Shown piece by piece: positions 17,728 through 25,797 of a stretch of 64,000 nucleotides of DNA (within the stretch, counting starts at the first letter, position 1; the number at the start of each line of letters is the position of its first letter). The DNA is from JAIOQJ01 sp963718635 (lineage in GTDB: Bacteria; Planctomycetota; Planctomycetia; Gemmatales; Gemmataceae). The position numbers and the translations under genes are program-made. The stretch spans positions 3,410,001 to 3,474,000 of the forward strand of contig OY970367.1 in assembly GCA_963718635.1 (NCBI GenBank), read 5' to 3'. The notes beneath the pieces are model-generated. The model was not told the DNA's origin. It ran no database searches and saw only the letters and a list, made by a program, of their open reading frames with translations.

Positions 17728-18762
17728 ATGCCGGCGCCGCCAACACCTTCTCCTGAAATCGCCGCGCTCAAGGATCTTGCCGCCACCTACGAGCGCATGA
17801 CTGAGGAGATCGGCAAAGTGGTGATCGGGCAGAAAGCGGTCATCGAGCAAATGCTGATGGCGCTCTTCAGCCGTGGCCATTGCCTGTTGGTGGGTGTGCC
17901 GGGCCTTGCGAAAACCCTGCTGATCAGCACGGTTGCCCGCATCATGCACTTGTCGTTCAAGCGCATCCAGTTCACGCCCGATCTGATGCCTTCGGACATT
18001 ACCGGAACCGACATTCTGCAGGACGATCCGGAAACCGGACGGCGGAAATTCACCTTTCTACCCGGCCCGCTCTTCGCCAATATGATCCTCGCGGATGAAA
18101 TCAACCGCACGCCGCCGAAGACGCAGGCTGCCTTGCTCGAAGCGATGCAGGAACACCACGTAACAGCCGGTGGGCATACCTATCACTTGCCGCAGCCCTT
18201 CTTTGTGTTGGCTACGCAAAATCCGATCGAACAAGAGGGAACCTATCCCTTGCCCGAAGCCCAGCAAGACCGGTTCATGTTCAACATCAAAGTGGATTAT
18301 CCTTCACGGCTCGAAGAAATTCAGATCATGAAGGCGACAACCGCCAACGCCAAGCCGGAAGTCGCGCCTATCCTGGATGGCGCAAATCATGCGGCTGCAA
18401 GAGACCGTCCGCCAGGTCGTTGTTGGCGAGCATATTTTTGCCTATGTCGCTGACCTGGTACGGGCCACTCGCCCGAAAGAACCCGGCACACCGAAATGGA
18501 TTCCCGACCTTGTCGCTTGGGGCGCTGGCCCACGCGCTAGCCAATATCTCATTTTGGGCGGCAAAGCCCGCGCTATTTGCGCGGCCGGCTTCACGTCACT
18601 TCCGAAGATATTCGGGAGGTAGCCTACCCGGTCCTTCGCCATCGCTTAATGACCACGTTCAATGCCGATGCCGAAGGCATCTCGTCGGACGACATCATCA
18701 AACGCCTGATCGAAGCCGTGCCATTACCGCAGGAGGAAATGGTAGCGAGGTTGAGACGGTGA
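17728..18762 (+). CDS. MoxR family AAA+ ATPase, two frameshifts
   Basis: A MoxR-type AAA+ ATPase of about 345 residues, thought to act as a chaperone in assembling metal- or VWA-domain partners. The Walker A is GVPGLAKT (variant of GxxGxxKT), Walker B is ILADEINRTPPKTQAALLEAM, and sensor 1 is FVLATQNPIEQEGTYPLPEAQQDRF. Two one-base shifts break the C-terminal lid. Near 18377 the frame moves to MAQIMRLQETVRQVVVGEHI and near 18575 to LRGRLHVTSEDIREVAYPVLRHRL. All three pieces align in order with the family, so the gene is probably whole in the organism. ATG 17728 gives the normal N-terminus. The usual DUF58 neighbour is not present downstream. Confidence 0.85.
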
Positions 18763-18768
18763 GGTTAC

Positions 18769-18897
18769 GTGGCGAGGCGAAGGCCTTGCGCAGCGGAGCG
18801 CTTTCGACCGGCGAGCCGTATTGCGTAAGCAATCGGGTTCCGTCGTAGAGCGAACGCTACAAACATCACCCGACTGCTTACGCATTTTGACTCGCCA
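18769..18897. repeat. Half hairpin arm plus palindromic element family 3, copy b
   Basis: At 18770-18806 one arm of the hairpin element found after pdxA is seen (GCCTTGCGCAGCGGAGCGCT). It is followed at 18810-18897 by the family 3 palindrome with arms GGCGAGCCGTATTGCGTAAG and CTTACGCATTTTGACTCGCC. The element covers the 3' end of queE, whose last codons lie inside it. Since the moxR and queE genes converge here, it may work as a bidirectional terminator. Confidence 0.75.
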
Positions 18898-19603
18898 TAC
18901 CTACACCCCTGCGCGTTTCAGCGGGCCAAATGTACTTGTGCAGTTGCAACTGCATCCGCACGTGCAGCTTTGATTCGAGCAACCAGTCAACGAGTTCGAC
19001 GGGTCTTACACTGCTAAAGACGGCACTCACGAGAACCGTAAAGCGCCTCTCCAGGCTGTGTTGTCGGATAACGGCGGCGGCCCAATCGAAATCGCGCTTT
19101 GAGGCAATCACAAATTTGATTTCATCGCTTGCCTTCAAGAGATCCAGATTCGACCAATGATTGTTTTCGCACTCGCCGCTATCCGGGCATTTCAAATCCA
19201 TGATGATATGAACGCGCGGATCGACTCCGGCCAGGGAAACCAGGCCGCTCGTTTCGAGCAGCACGGTTCGGCCGTTGTCAGCGAGTGCGGTCATCAATGG
19301 CAATGCTTCCGCTTGCAGCAAAGGCTCGCCGCCTGTCAATTCGACAAGCGAACATTCGAAGGCTAACACTTTTTGCAGCAGAGCTTCCAGCGAAATGAGA
19401 CTGCCTTCCTTGAACGCGTGAGGCGTGTCGCACCAGGTGCAGCGGGCCAGACAAGTGGTCAATCGCACAAAGACGCAAGGTAAACCGGCGAAGGTCGATT
19501 CGCCTTGTATGCTGAGATAAACCTCATGTACGAGCAGTTGGCCTACCGGTTTATCTTCGAGCGGCGCCAACCGCTGGCTCTTGGCCATCGACAGATTCAT
19601 CAT
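18878..19603 (-). CDS. queE: 7-carboxy-7-deazaguanine synthase
   Basis: Radical SAM enzyme QueE, which turns 6-carboxytetrahydropterin into 7-carboxy-7-deazaguanine for queuosine synthesis. Seen are the N-terminal EVYLSIQGESTFAGLPCVFVRLT, the three-Cys cluster motif CLARCTWCDT (CxxxCxxC), the SAM-binding ELTGGEPLLQ, LLETSG and MDLKCPDSGE. The length of about 240 residues is normal. The last ten residues (RRGVGMASQNA) are not typical; one extra A near 18912 would otherwise give the usual end TRGV followed by a stop. In-frame ATGs at 19603, 19600 and 19588 are all possible starts. No other queuosine genes are in the window. Confidence 0.9.
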   Translation of the reverse strand: MMNLSMAKSQRLAPLEDKPVGQLLVHEVYLSIQGESTFAGLPCVFVRLTTCLARCTWCDTPHAFKEGSLISLEALLQKVLAFECSLVELTGGEPLLQAEALPLMTALADNGRTVLLETSGLVSLAGVDPRVHIIMDLKCPDSGECENNHWSNLDLLKASDEIKFVIASKRDFDWAAAVIRQHSLERRFTVLVSAVFSSVRPVELVDWLLESKLHVRMQLQLHKYIWPAETRRGVGMASQNA

Positions 19604-19701
19604 CCTGCCTTCAACGAACGGACTAATTGATTGCGATAACGAAATGATAGGGCGCAGGGCGTAAGCAGCATTGGAATACGTACCGATTGTACCAAAGGTT
19701 T

Positions 19702-19784
19702 GGCGAGCCGGGAGCGTGAGCGGCCGGAGAAATCCCGAGCGAATCTGGGAGATTTTCTCCGGTCGCTCACGCCCCCGGCTCGCC
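19702..19784. repeat. Palindromic element, family 2, copy c
   Basis: Arms GGCGAGCCGGGAGCGTGAGC and GCTCACGCCCCCGGCTCGCC around a loop with CCGGAGAAA / TTTCTCCGG. It lies between the 3' end of the TIGR03000 gene and the start of queE, 19 bases from the former, and may be the terminator of the TIGR03000 gene. Confidence 0.85.
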
Positions 19785-19803
19785 GAAAAGGCACGCAGTT
19801 GGT

Positions 19804-20421
19804 TTACTTCGTGAAGTCGGCCACGGCCCGGCCGCCGGCCTTGCCCGATACGGTCTGCGTGAGACTGATCTTTTTACCGTCGATGATCCATTCGGCACGG
19901 ACGTCGTATTTATAGGTCAGGCCCGTGGTCAGGATGGGTGAAGCGAAGACGCGCACTGGCCCGTCTTGCCGCGTTAATTCGCCGTTGATGAACACGATGG
20001 CGTTTTCAATCGGCAGGCGCACTTCGACGAAAAGCGGACCTTCTTTCGCATCAGGGCCGTCGGCGGGCGGCTGACTGCCGTTGGGAACTCCGGGCAACGG
20101 TCGGGGAGTCAGAGTTCGATAACCATACACGCCGACGCCCGACCCAATAAACGGAGCGTTCTGGTTGACGCGATAGTCGGAGCCGCCGAAGGTTCCTGGA
20201 ATAGGGGCGTAGGTGGGCACGGGAGGGCCGTACATGCTCATGCCATTGCCGTAGAATCCCGGATAAGCAATCGGATAGCCAAAGGCGCCATAGCCCCTCG
20301 GCCCAACTCCGACGCCTACACCGACGCTAACGGAGCGCTGCGCGCGAGCTTCCTCGACAAAAAGCACGGCAGTCATTCCGATAGCTAAAAGTGGCGCTAA
20401 AATGAACGTTTGTCGCCTCAT
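19804..20421 (-). CDS. TIGR03000 domain protein, exported
   Basis: A 205-residue secreted protein. The N-terminal signal peptide (MRRQTFILAPLLAIGMTAVLFVEEARAQ) ends in an AxA-like cleavage site. Next is a Gly/Val repeat (SVGVGVGVGPRG) and a Tyr/Gly/Pro-rich low-complexity stretch. The C-terminal 75 residues match TIGR03000, a domain described mainly from Planctomycetota, with VEVRLPIENAIVFINGE, GPVRVFASPILTTGLTYKYDVRAEW and the QTVSGKAGGRAVADF end. The ATG at 20421 is used; a TTG four codons upstream is less likely. The domain probably has a beta-sandwich role at the cell surface; no function is established. Confidence 0.85.
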   Translation of the reverse strand: MRRQTFILAPLLAIGMTAVLFVEEARAQRSVSVGVGVGVGPRGYGAFGYPIAYPGFYGNGMSMYGPPVPTYAPIPGTFGGSDYRVNQNAPFIGSGVGVYGYRTLTPRPLPGVPNGSQPPADGPDAKEGPLFVEVRLPIENAIVFINGELTRQDGPVRVFASPILTTGLTYKYDVRAEWIIDGKKISLTQTVSGKAGGRAVADFTK

Positions 20422-20594
20422 GCGTAGCCCCAAAAAAGTGCGTGGGGGAAAAAGTTCCTCGACCGAAGTTTAGCCGACCTTTGTTCAAAATGAAGGATGC
20501 GTATGCACCAAAGCAGCTTTCAAGACTCGCCATTGGGGCGTTATTCGCTAAACCTTGCATAAATGGCGTTCGGGTAAATTCGATCCTGCGAGAA

Positions 20595-20918
20595 ATGATG
20601 ACTGACGAATATCTCTGCCTTACGATGCTCTCCCGTGAAAATGAAAAAGAAGCCGGCTTCAAAGCCCGGCTCAGTGCGTTTTGGACGCATATGTTGCGCG
20701 AGCATGAAGCCGACTTTGAAAAAGTTTATGCGGAGACCGCAAGTTTCGAGAAGAAAGAAAACTGCCTATCGCGCAAGTATCTCTTCGAAGCGGTTATCGC
20801 CGATACGCTCGAACGAGAGCTACGCAAGGGAGATATGGATTTTGAGCCAATCGACGAAGCCGATTTATATTCGAAGTTCGAAGCGTCGCCACCCGATTGG
20901 TTCTGGATTGAACACTGA
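20595..20918 (+). CDS. Hypothetical protein, acidic, about 107 residues
   Basis: Not recognised. The frame is open from 20442, but the protein-like part begins at the ATG pair 20595/20598 (MMTDEYLCLTMLSRENEKEAGF). It is rich in Glu, Lys and Phe/Trp and predicted helical (FKARLSAFWTHMLREHEADFEKVYAETASFEKKE in pieces), ending with SPPDWFWIEH. There is no signal peptide and no membrane segment. It may be a small helical cytosolic protein. The upstream part of the frame overlaps the region ahead of the divergent TIGR03000 gene and is probably non-coding. Confidence 0.5.
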   Translation: MMTDEYLCLTMLSRENEKEAGFKARLSAFWTHMLREHEADFEKVYAETASFEKKENCLSRKYLFEAVIADTLERELRKGDMDFEPIDEADLYSKFEASPPDWFWIEH

Positions 20919-21306
20919 AACATGCATCTTCGAACTAACGTGCCTAAGCTATATAAGGAAATTGTCGATGAATCCGGATGAAAATCGACTAATTTTGTTG
21001 ATTCTCCACGCGTTTCGGTATACGATTGGTCTGCAATAAGGATTTAAATTCGAATGGCTGTGTGGCGATAACCGGTGTTGGCGCCGCTTGTAACTCGCAT
21101 TAACAAGCTGGGCGTCACCGACTCGTAATTGTTGTTACCCTCTTCATTGTCTAACTGAAAAGCGGTTGACAGAATCGGTTTAGGGGTCGTTTTACGGCCT
21201 TATCGTCCCATTTGCATATGTACAATGTTTCAGTGCCGACTGAATAAATTGCAAGAGCCCTAACCAAACTACACCGTTAAGAACTTGCCAAGAGGGGCGG
21301 GGTTTA
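20919..21306. other. Intergenic region without a recognised gene
   Basis: 388 bases upstream of the large surface protein. A TTGACA box lies at 21166-21171 but has no convincing -10 at the right distance; a TACAAT box lies near 21221. Either may belong to the promoter of the gene at 21307. No repeat of the main families is seen. Confidence 0.4.
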
Positions 21307-24300
21307 ATGTTTCTGTCTCGCTGGCTGAAACTGAAATCGCCGCCAAAACGCGTTCGTGCAGCTTTGCGACCTCGGCAAGTGCGTCTTCAACTTGAGATCC
21401 TGGAAGATCGGACGACTCCGTCAGCCGGGCCCGGTTTTGATTTACCTTTGCCGGCCACTTCCCATTATTTTTCGCAACTGACGCCTTCAAACGCCGCAGA
21501 TCCCGGAACTCCCGATACGTCTCCAAACGCAGATGGATATAGTGTCGCCACGCCGGGCACCTATACCCCGAATCCGACGCTTACTTATCATGGCGGGGCG
21601 CTCTTAACGAACGTTCAAGTCACCACGGTCTTTTACGCAGGCTACGATGCCACCCTTCGCTCTCAGCTTGATGGCTTTTACACCGACATTACCAGCAGCA
21701 ACTATCTCACTCAACTGGTTGGCGAGTATAGCGCAGCTGGTTATTCCATCGGCGCCGGCGCCTTCCTCGGCGAAGATGTGCAAAACACCCAGCCCGTGCC
21801 CGCTGCCGGGAGCACATTGACTGATACGCAAATTCAAAACATGTTGTATACGGAGATCGGCGCGGGCCGACTCGCCGATCCGACGACAACCCTCAATCAT
21901 CTTTACGTTGTCTACACGCCTCCGGGCGTGGAAGTATCCGTGAGCGGATCTAACAGCGTTACGGGGTTTCTAGGCTATCACAGTTCATTCACCGAAAACG
22001 GCAAGACGGTGGCTTATGCGGTGCTGCCGTATCAGGGTTCGGTAAGCGGCATCAACAACGCCGAGCTCGGAACCGAAGTCAAGGGCTCTTTTGGCTTCTC
22101 ATCGGATCCACTGACGGAGCTGCAAGATCTCACAGGGGTTTCGGCCCACGAATTCACTGAAGCCATCACCGACACCACCAATGCGTGGAACGACACGGTC
22201 GATCCATCCGGCTCGCCCTATCCCGGCGGGGAAGAGAATGGCGATCTGGCGAATGCCGAGCTGGCCACCTATCACGGCTATGTGATGCAGGAAGAGCCTT
22301 CCATCGTGCGCAATGGCCCCACTTCGCAGCAGGTCGGGGCAATCACAACTGCGGCGGATGCCGACTTCTTTATCAATACGATCGATGCCCCGACAACCGG
22401 TGCATTTAACGGAGTGGTAGCCACCTTTACCGATAAAGACGGCGTCGCCGAGCCCGCGAGCAACTTTACTGTCGGTGTCAATTGGTCAGACGGCTCCGTT
22501 TCGAAGAGTAATGACGGCACTGGCAACGTCACAATCGTCGCCAACGGCGATGGCACTTTCCGCGTCCTTGGAAAACATACATACTCACAGCCCGCTGGAA
22601 CGCGTTATGGCACAAACGCCTTCAATTTTGACGGGCTCGAAGTCTTTGTGACGGACAGCAACGGCGAAGCTGCCTGGAACAAACCGCCGGTTACGTTGAC
22701 GACCTCACAGACTGCGGATGTAACGGCCGTCACGTCGAAAACGGCTAATGGAACCTATGGCGCCGGCGCGGTTGTCTCATTGGCTGTCGATTTCAATCTG
22801 CCAGTCACTGTATCGGGAACGCCGACGCTTACGCTGAATTCGGGTGGCGTTGCAACCTATAGCGGCGGCAGCGGCAGCAATCAGCTTGTCTTCACATACA
22901 CTGTAACGGCATCTGACTCGACCGCCGGCTACACCCTCGACGCAGCATCAACCACAAGCCTTAGCGGGTCAATCACCGATGCCGTGGGCAATGCGGCCAG
23001 CCTTACCTTGCCGGTTTACGCCGCGCCAAATTCATTGCATGGCTACAAGAATATTTGGATCAACACGAGCGGTACGGTCGATTCGACTCCGCCTACGGTC
23101 GTCGCCACTTCGATACCGTCAAACGGTTCAGTTGCTCCCGGCGGATCACTCTCTTATTCGGTTACGTTTAGCGAGCCGATGCTTACGAGTAATTTGACCG
23201 CCGATGACTTCAGCCTTCACGGCAATTACTCTAATGTCAATTACGTGCCTACCAACTTCAGCTTTGATGGCTCGGGCACTGTATTGACTTTGAATTATGC
23301 GACTCTTCCCGAAGACACTTACACATTGACGCTGGTCGCCGGAGTTACAGGTGGAGCGAATTTCACCGATGTAGCCGGCAACGCGCTGGACGGTGAATTC
23401 AACGGAAGTTTGCCGTCGGGCAACGGCGTAGCCGGCGGCAACTTTGTTATTAATTTCAACACCAATCCCACAACACAGGCGTTTCCCACTCCCCTGACAA
23501 GCGTATCGCCCGCTGGAAGCCTGATCTATAACACGTCGCTGTCGCGGACGCTGTTATATGCCGGCGAAACGGAAAATCTAACCCTTAGTGTGAACGCAGG
23601 GCAGACACTCACGGTTATCGTTACGCCCGCCGCCGGCTTGCAGCCGAGCTTAACGTTGAGCGACCCTTCGAACACCGTAATTGCAACCAATACGGCCGTT
23701 TCCGGCGGGCAAGACGCTCTTCTCCAGACAATTGCGACTACAACAGGCGGAATTTACACGATTGCCGTCAGCGGGCTAAGCTCAACAGCGGGAAGTTATT
23801 CGGTACAAGTCATTCTGAACGCCGCCCAGGAAACCGAAGGCACGCTCAGCGGCTCGACCAACAATACCCTGGCAAATGCTCAAAACATCGATTCTTCATT
23901 CCTTAGCCTACAAAATAACACATCACGCGGAGGTGTTCTCGGCCTCACTGACAGTGCTTCAGGTTATACGACGACTGCATTGACTACCGCAGCATTCGAG
24001 GACATCAGCAGTACGGGAACGTTGATATCGGCCTTGACCGGCAAAGACGATGCGAGCACGGCGATCAGTCCTAGCGGCTTCAGCTTCACAATGTACGGGG
24101 TGCGCTACACGAGCATCTCGGTCAGCTCCAATGGCCTACTCAGTTTTGGCGCCAACGACGTTTCTTATACTAACACCGACCTGACCTCTTCGCCCACTGA
24201 AGCGGTGATCGCTCCCTTCTGGGATGATCTTGTCGCCGGCAATGTCTATTACCAATATTTCGGGACTGGCAGCAACCAACGGCTCGATATCGAGTGGAAA

Positions 24301-25722
24301 AATGCCAAGTATTACGCAGGCGGCACAAGCACACTTGTCTTTGAAGCCGTTTTGAACGCGAGCGGCAGCATTCAGTTTAACTATCAAAATTTATCGACTG
24401 GCGCTACGGGCAGTAATAACGGTGGCTCGGCGACTGTTGGCATCAAAGCGGCCGGCACGCAGGGCGCCAACAGACTTTTGCTTGCCGACAACAATGGTCC
24501 CAATACCTATGTTAATTCTAACAAGAGCACTTTAATCTCTCCCGCTGTCGGGAGTCCGGACTACTATTCAGTTTCCCTCAATGCGGGCGATAATGTTACA
24601 GTTGCCCTGACCGGTCAAAGTGCCGGCAATTTGAGCGTGGACCTGCGCGATGGCTCTGATACAGCGCTGACAACAGGTGCTGCCGGCGCTGCCAATTTGA
24701 CGAAAGTCATCAACAAGTTTGTTGTGCCGACAACGGGGATCTATTATCTACGGGTAACCGGCGACAATAACGTTCCTTATAGTCTCACAGTGACGAAGAA
24801 CGTCGCTTTCGACACCGAAGCCAACGACACGGCAGCCACCGCCCAAAACATCACAGGCACTACAGGCTCTCTCGGTTACGTGCAAGCAAGCAATAGTGAC
24901 TGGTATTCGTTTACTCTAGGTGCTTCGCAGACATCGCTGCAACTTCAAACTGCAACGCCCTCGGACGGCGCTTACCAGTTTGGCAATACCCTCAACCCCC
25001 TTATTCAACTCTACGACTCGACAGGCACAACTCTCATTGCGACGGGGACGCCGTTAGCGGATGGGCGTAACGAAATCATTTCGGCCTCGGGTTTAACAGC
25101 CGGGGCATCTTATACAATTCTGCTGAGCTCCGAGGGAAGCACGGCAGGCGAGTATCTTCTGCAAGTGTCAAATCCGATCGTCGTAAGTAGCGTCGCCGTC
25201 AACAGCAACAACAGTTCGCTCTCAGGCGTGCAGCGTTCGATGGTGGACAGCATTGTCTATACATTTAACCAACAGGTGACCTTCGGAAGCGGGGCCGTCA
25301 CGATTGCCGTTCACGCCGGTCAAACGGGAACGCTGCCCTCCCTAAGCTGGACTACGAGTGACGGCGGCTTCACGTGGGTGGTTACCTTTAGCGGCAGCAG
25401 CGTTGTGGGTAACTCGATCGCCAATGGGGTCTACGACATCACGCTGAATAACTCGGCGGTGTCTGCAGTCAGCGGTGGAGGATCGTTGGCGAGCAGCCGG
25501 ACCGATACCTTTTTCCGGCTCTTTGGCGACATCAATGGTGATGGGCGAGTGAATGGGTCCGATTCGTTGCAGTTCAACAGCGCCTTCGGCTTGCGAAGCA
25601 CGCAGAGCGGCTATCTAGCTGCTTTCGACTATAATGCCGACGGACGGGTGAACGGTGCCGATTCGCTCCAGTTCAGCGCGGATTTCGGTGTTCGCTACTC
25701 TGGGTTCGTGCGAACGCTTTAG
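21307..25722 (+). CDS. Large planctomycetal surface protein: EXORDIUM-like domain, Ig-like and PPC domains, dockerin-like end
   Basis: A 1471-residue exported protein, intact. The N-terminus has a basic region and the planctomycetal motif RLQLEILEDRTTPS at residues 26-40. Residues about 75-325 resemble the EXORDIUM/Phi-1 family, with a possible metal site VSAHEFTEAITDTTNAW followed by the EENGDLANAE segment. Then follow Ig-like or Big-like domains (about 345-710, including DSTPPTVVATSIPSNGSV), PPC-like beta-sandwich domains (about 755-840, 1075-1160 and 1175-1280), and a nidogen-like segment near 880-1030 (SNGLLSFG...EAVIAPFWDDL). The C-terminal 180 residues match those of the next gene and hold two calcium-binding dockerin-type repeats, INGDGRVNGSDSLQF and YNADGRVNGADSLQF. 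The role is probably cell-surface or matrix; enzyme activity is unproven. Confidence 0.85.
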   Translation: MFLSRWLKLKSPPKRVRAALRPRQVRLQLEILEDRTTPSAGPGFDLPLPATSHYFSQLTPSNAADPGTPDTSPNADGYSVATPGTYTPNPTLTYHGGALLTNVQVTTVFYAGYDATLRSQLDGFYTDITSSNYLTQLVGEYSAAGYSIGAGAFLGEDVQNTQPVPAAGSTLTDTQIQNMLYTEIGAGRLADPTTTLNHLYVVYTPPGVEVSVSGSNSVTGFLGYHSSFTENGKTVAYAVLPYQGSVSGINNAELGTEVKGSFGFSSDPLTELQDLTGVSAHEFTEAITDTTNAWNDTVDPSGSPYPGGEENGDLANAELATYHGYVMQEEPSIVRNGPTSQQVGAITTAADADFFINTIDAPTTGAFNGVVATFTDKDGVAEPASNFTVGVNWSDGSVSKSNDGTGNVTIVANGDGTFRVLGKHTYSQPAGTRYGTNAFNFDGLEVFVTDSNGEAAWNKPPVTLTTSQTADVTAVTSKTANGTYGAGAVVSLAVDFNLPVTVSGTPTLTLNSGGVATYSGGSGSNQLVFTYTVTASDSTAGYTLDAASTTSLSGSITDAVGNAASLTLPVYAAPNSLHGYKNIWINTSGTVDSTPPTVVATSIPSNGSVAPGGSLSYSVTFSEPMLTSNLTADDFSLHGNYSNVNYVPTNFSFDGSGTVLTLNYATLPEDTYTLTLVAGVTGGANFTDVAGNALDGEFNGSLPSGNGVAGGNFVINFNTNPTTQAFPTPLTSVSPAGSLIYNTSLSRTLLYAGETENLTLSVNAGQTLTVIVTPAAGLQPSLTLSDPSNTVIATNTAVSGGQDALLQTIATTTGGIYTIAVSGLSSTAGSYSVQVILNAAQETEGTLSGSTNNTLANAQNIDSSFLSLQNNTSRGGVLGLTDSASGYTTTALTTAAFEDISSTGTLISALTGKDDASTAISPSGFSFTMYGVRYTSISVSSNGLLSFGANDVSYTNTDLTSSPTEAVIAPFWDDLVAGNVYYQYFGTGSNQRLDIEWKNAKYYAGGTSTLVFEAVLNASGSIQFNYQNLSTGATGSNNGGSATVGIKAAGTQGANRLLLADNNGPNTYVNSNKSTLISPAVGSPDYYSVSLNAGDNVTVALTGQSAGNLSVDLRDGSDTALTTGAAGAANLTKVINKFVVPTTGIYYLRVTGDNNVPYSLTVTKNVAFDTEANDTAATAQNITGTTGSLGYVQASNSDWYSFTLGASQTSLQLQTATPSDGAYQFGNTLNPLIQLYDSTGTTLIATGTPLADGRNEIISASGLTAGASYTILLSSEGSTAGEYLLQVSNPIVVSSVAVNSNNSSLSGVQRSMVDSIVYTFNQQVTFGSGAVTIAVHAGQTGTLPSLSWTTSDGGFTWVVTFSGSSVVGNSIANGVYDITLNNSAVSAVSGGGSLASSRTDTFFRLFGDINGDGRVNGSDSLQFNSAFGLRSTQSGYLAAFDYNADGRVNGADSLQFSADFGVRYSGFVRTL
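25190..25722 (+). repeat. Shared C-terminal dockerin-like module, copy 1 (coding)
   Basis: About 530 bases that encode VAVNSNNSSLSGVQRSM through the two DGRVNG calcium loops. They are highly similar at DNA level to 27712-28245 in the next gene, with long identical runs around the dockerin repeats. This points to duplication or gene conversion rather than only selection on protein sequence. Confidence 0.8.
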
Positions 25723-25797
25723 AGGGGGCTCAGCCTCTTGGTTCGTTGAATGCACATATAGGATCTGGATCAGGTCTTAGTTTTATAAAGGCTGATA

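Noticed and set aside
21160..21230. Promoter pair TTGACA / TACAAT before the large surface protein
   Set aside because: The distance between the boxes is about 50 bases, so they cannot form one promoter; mentioned only as possible separate parts.
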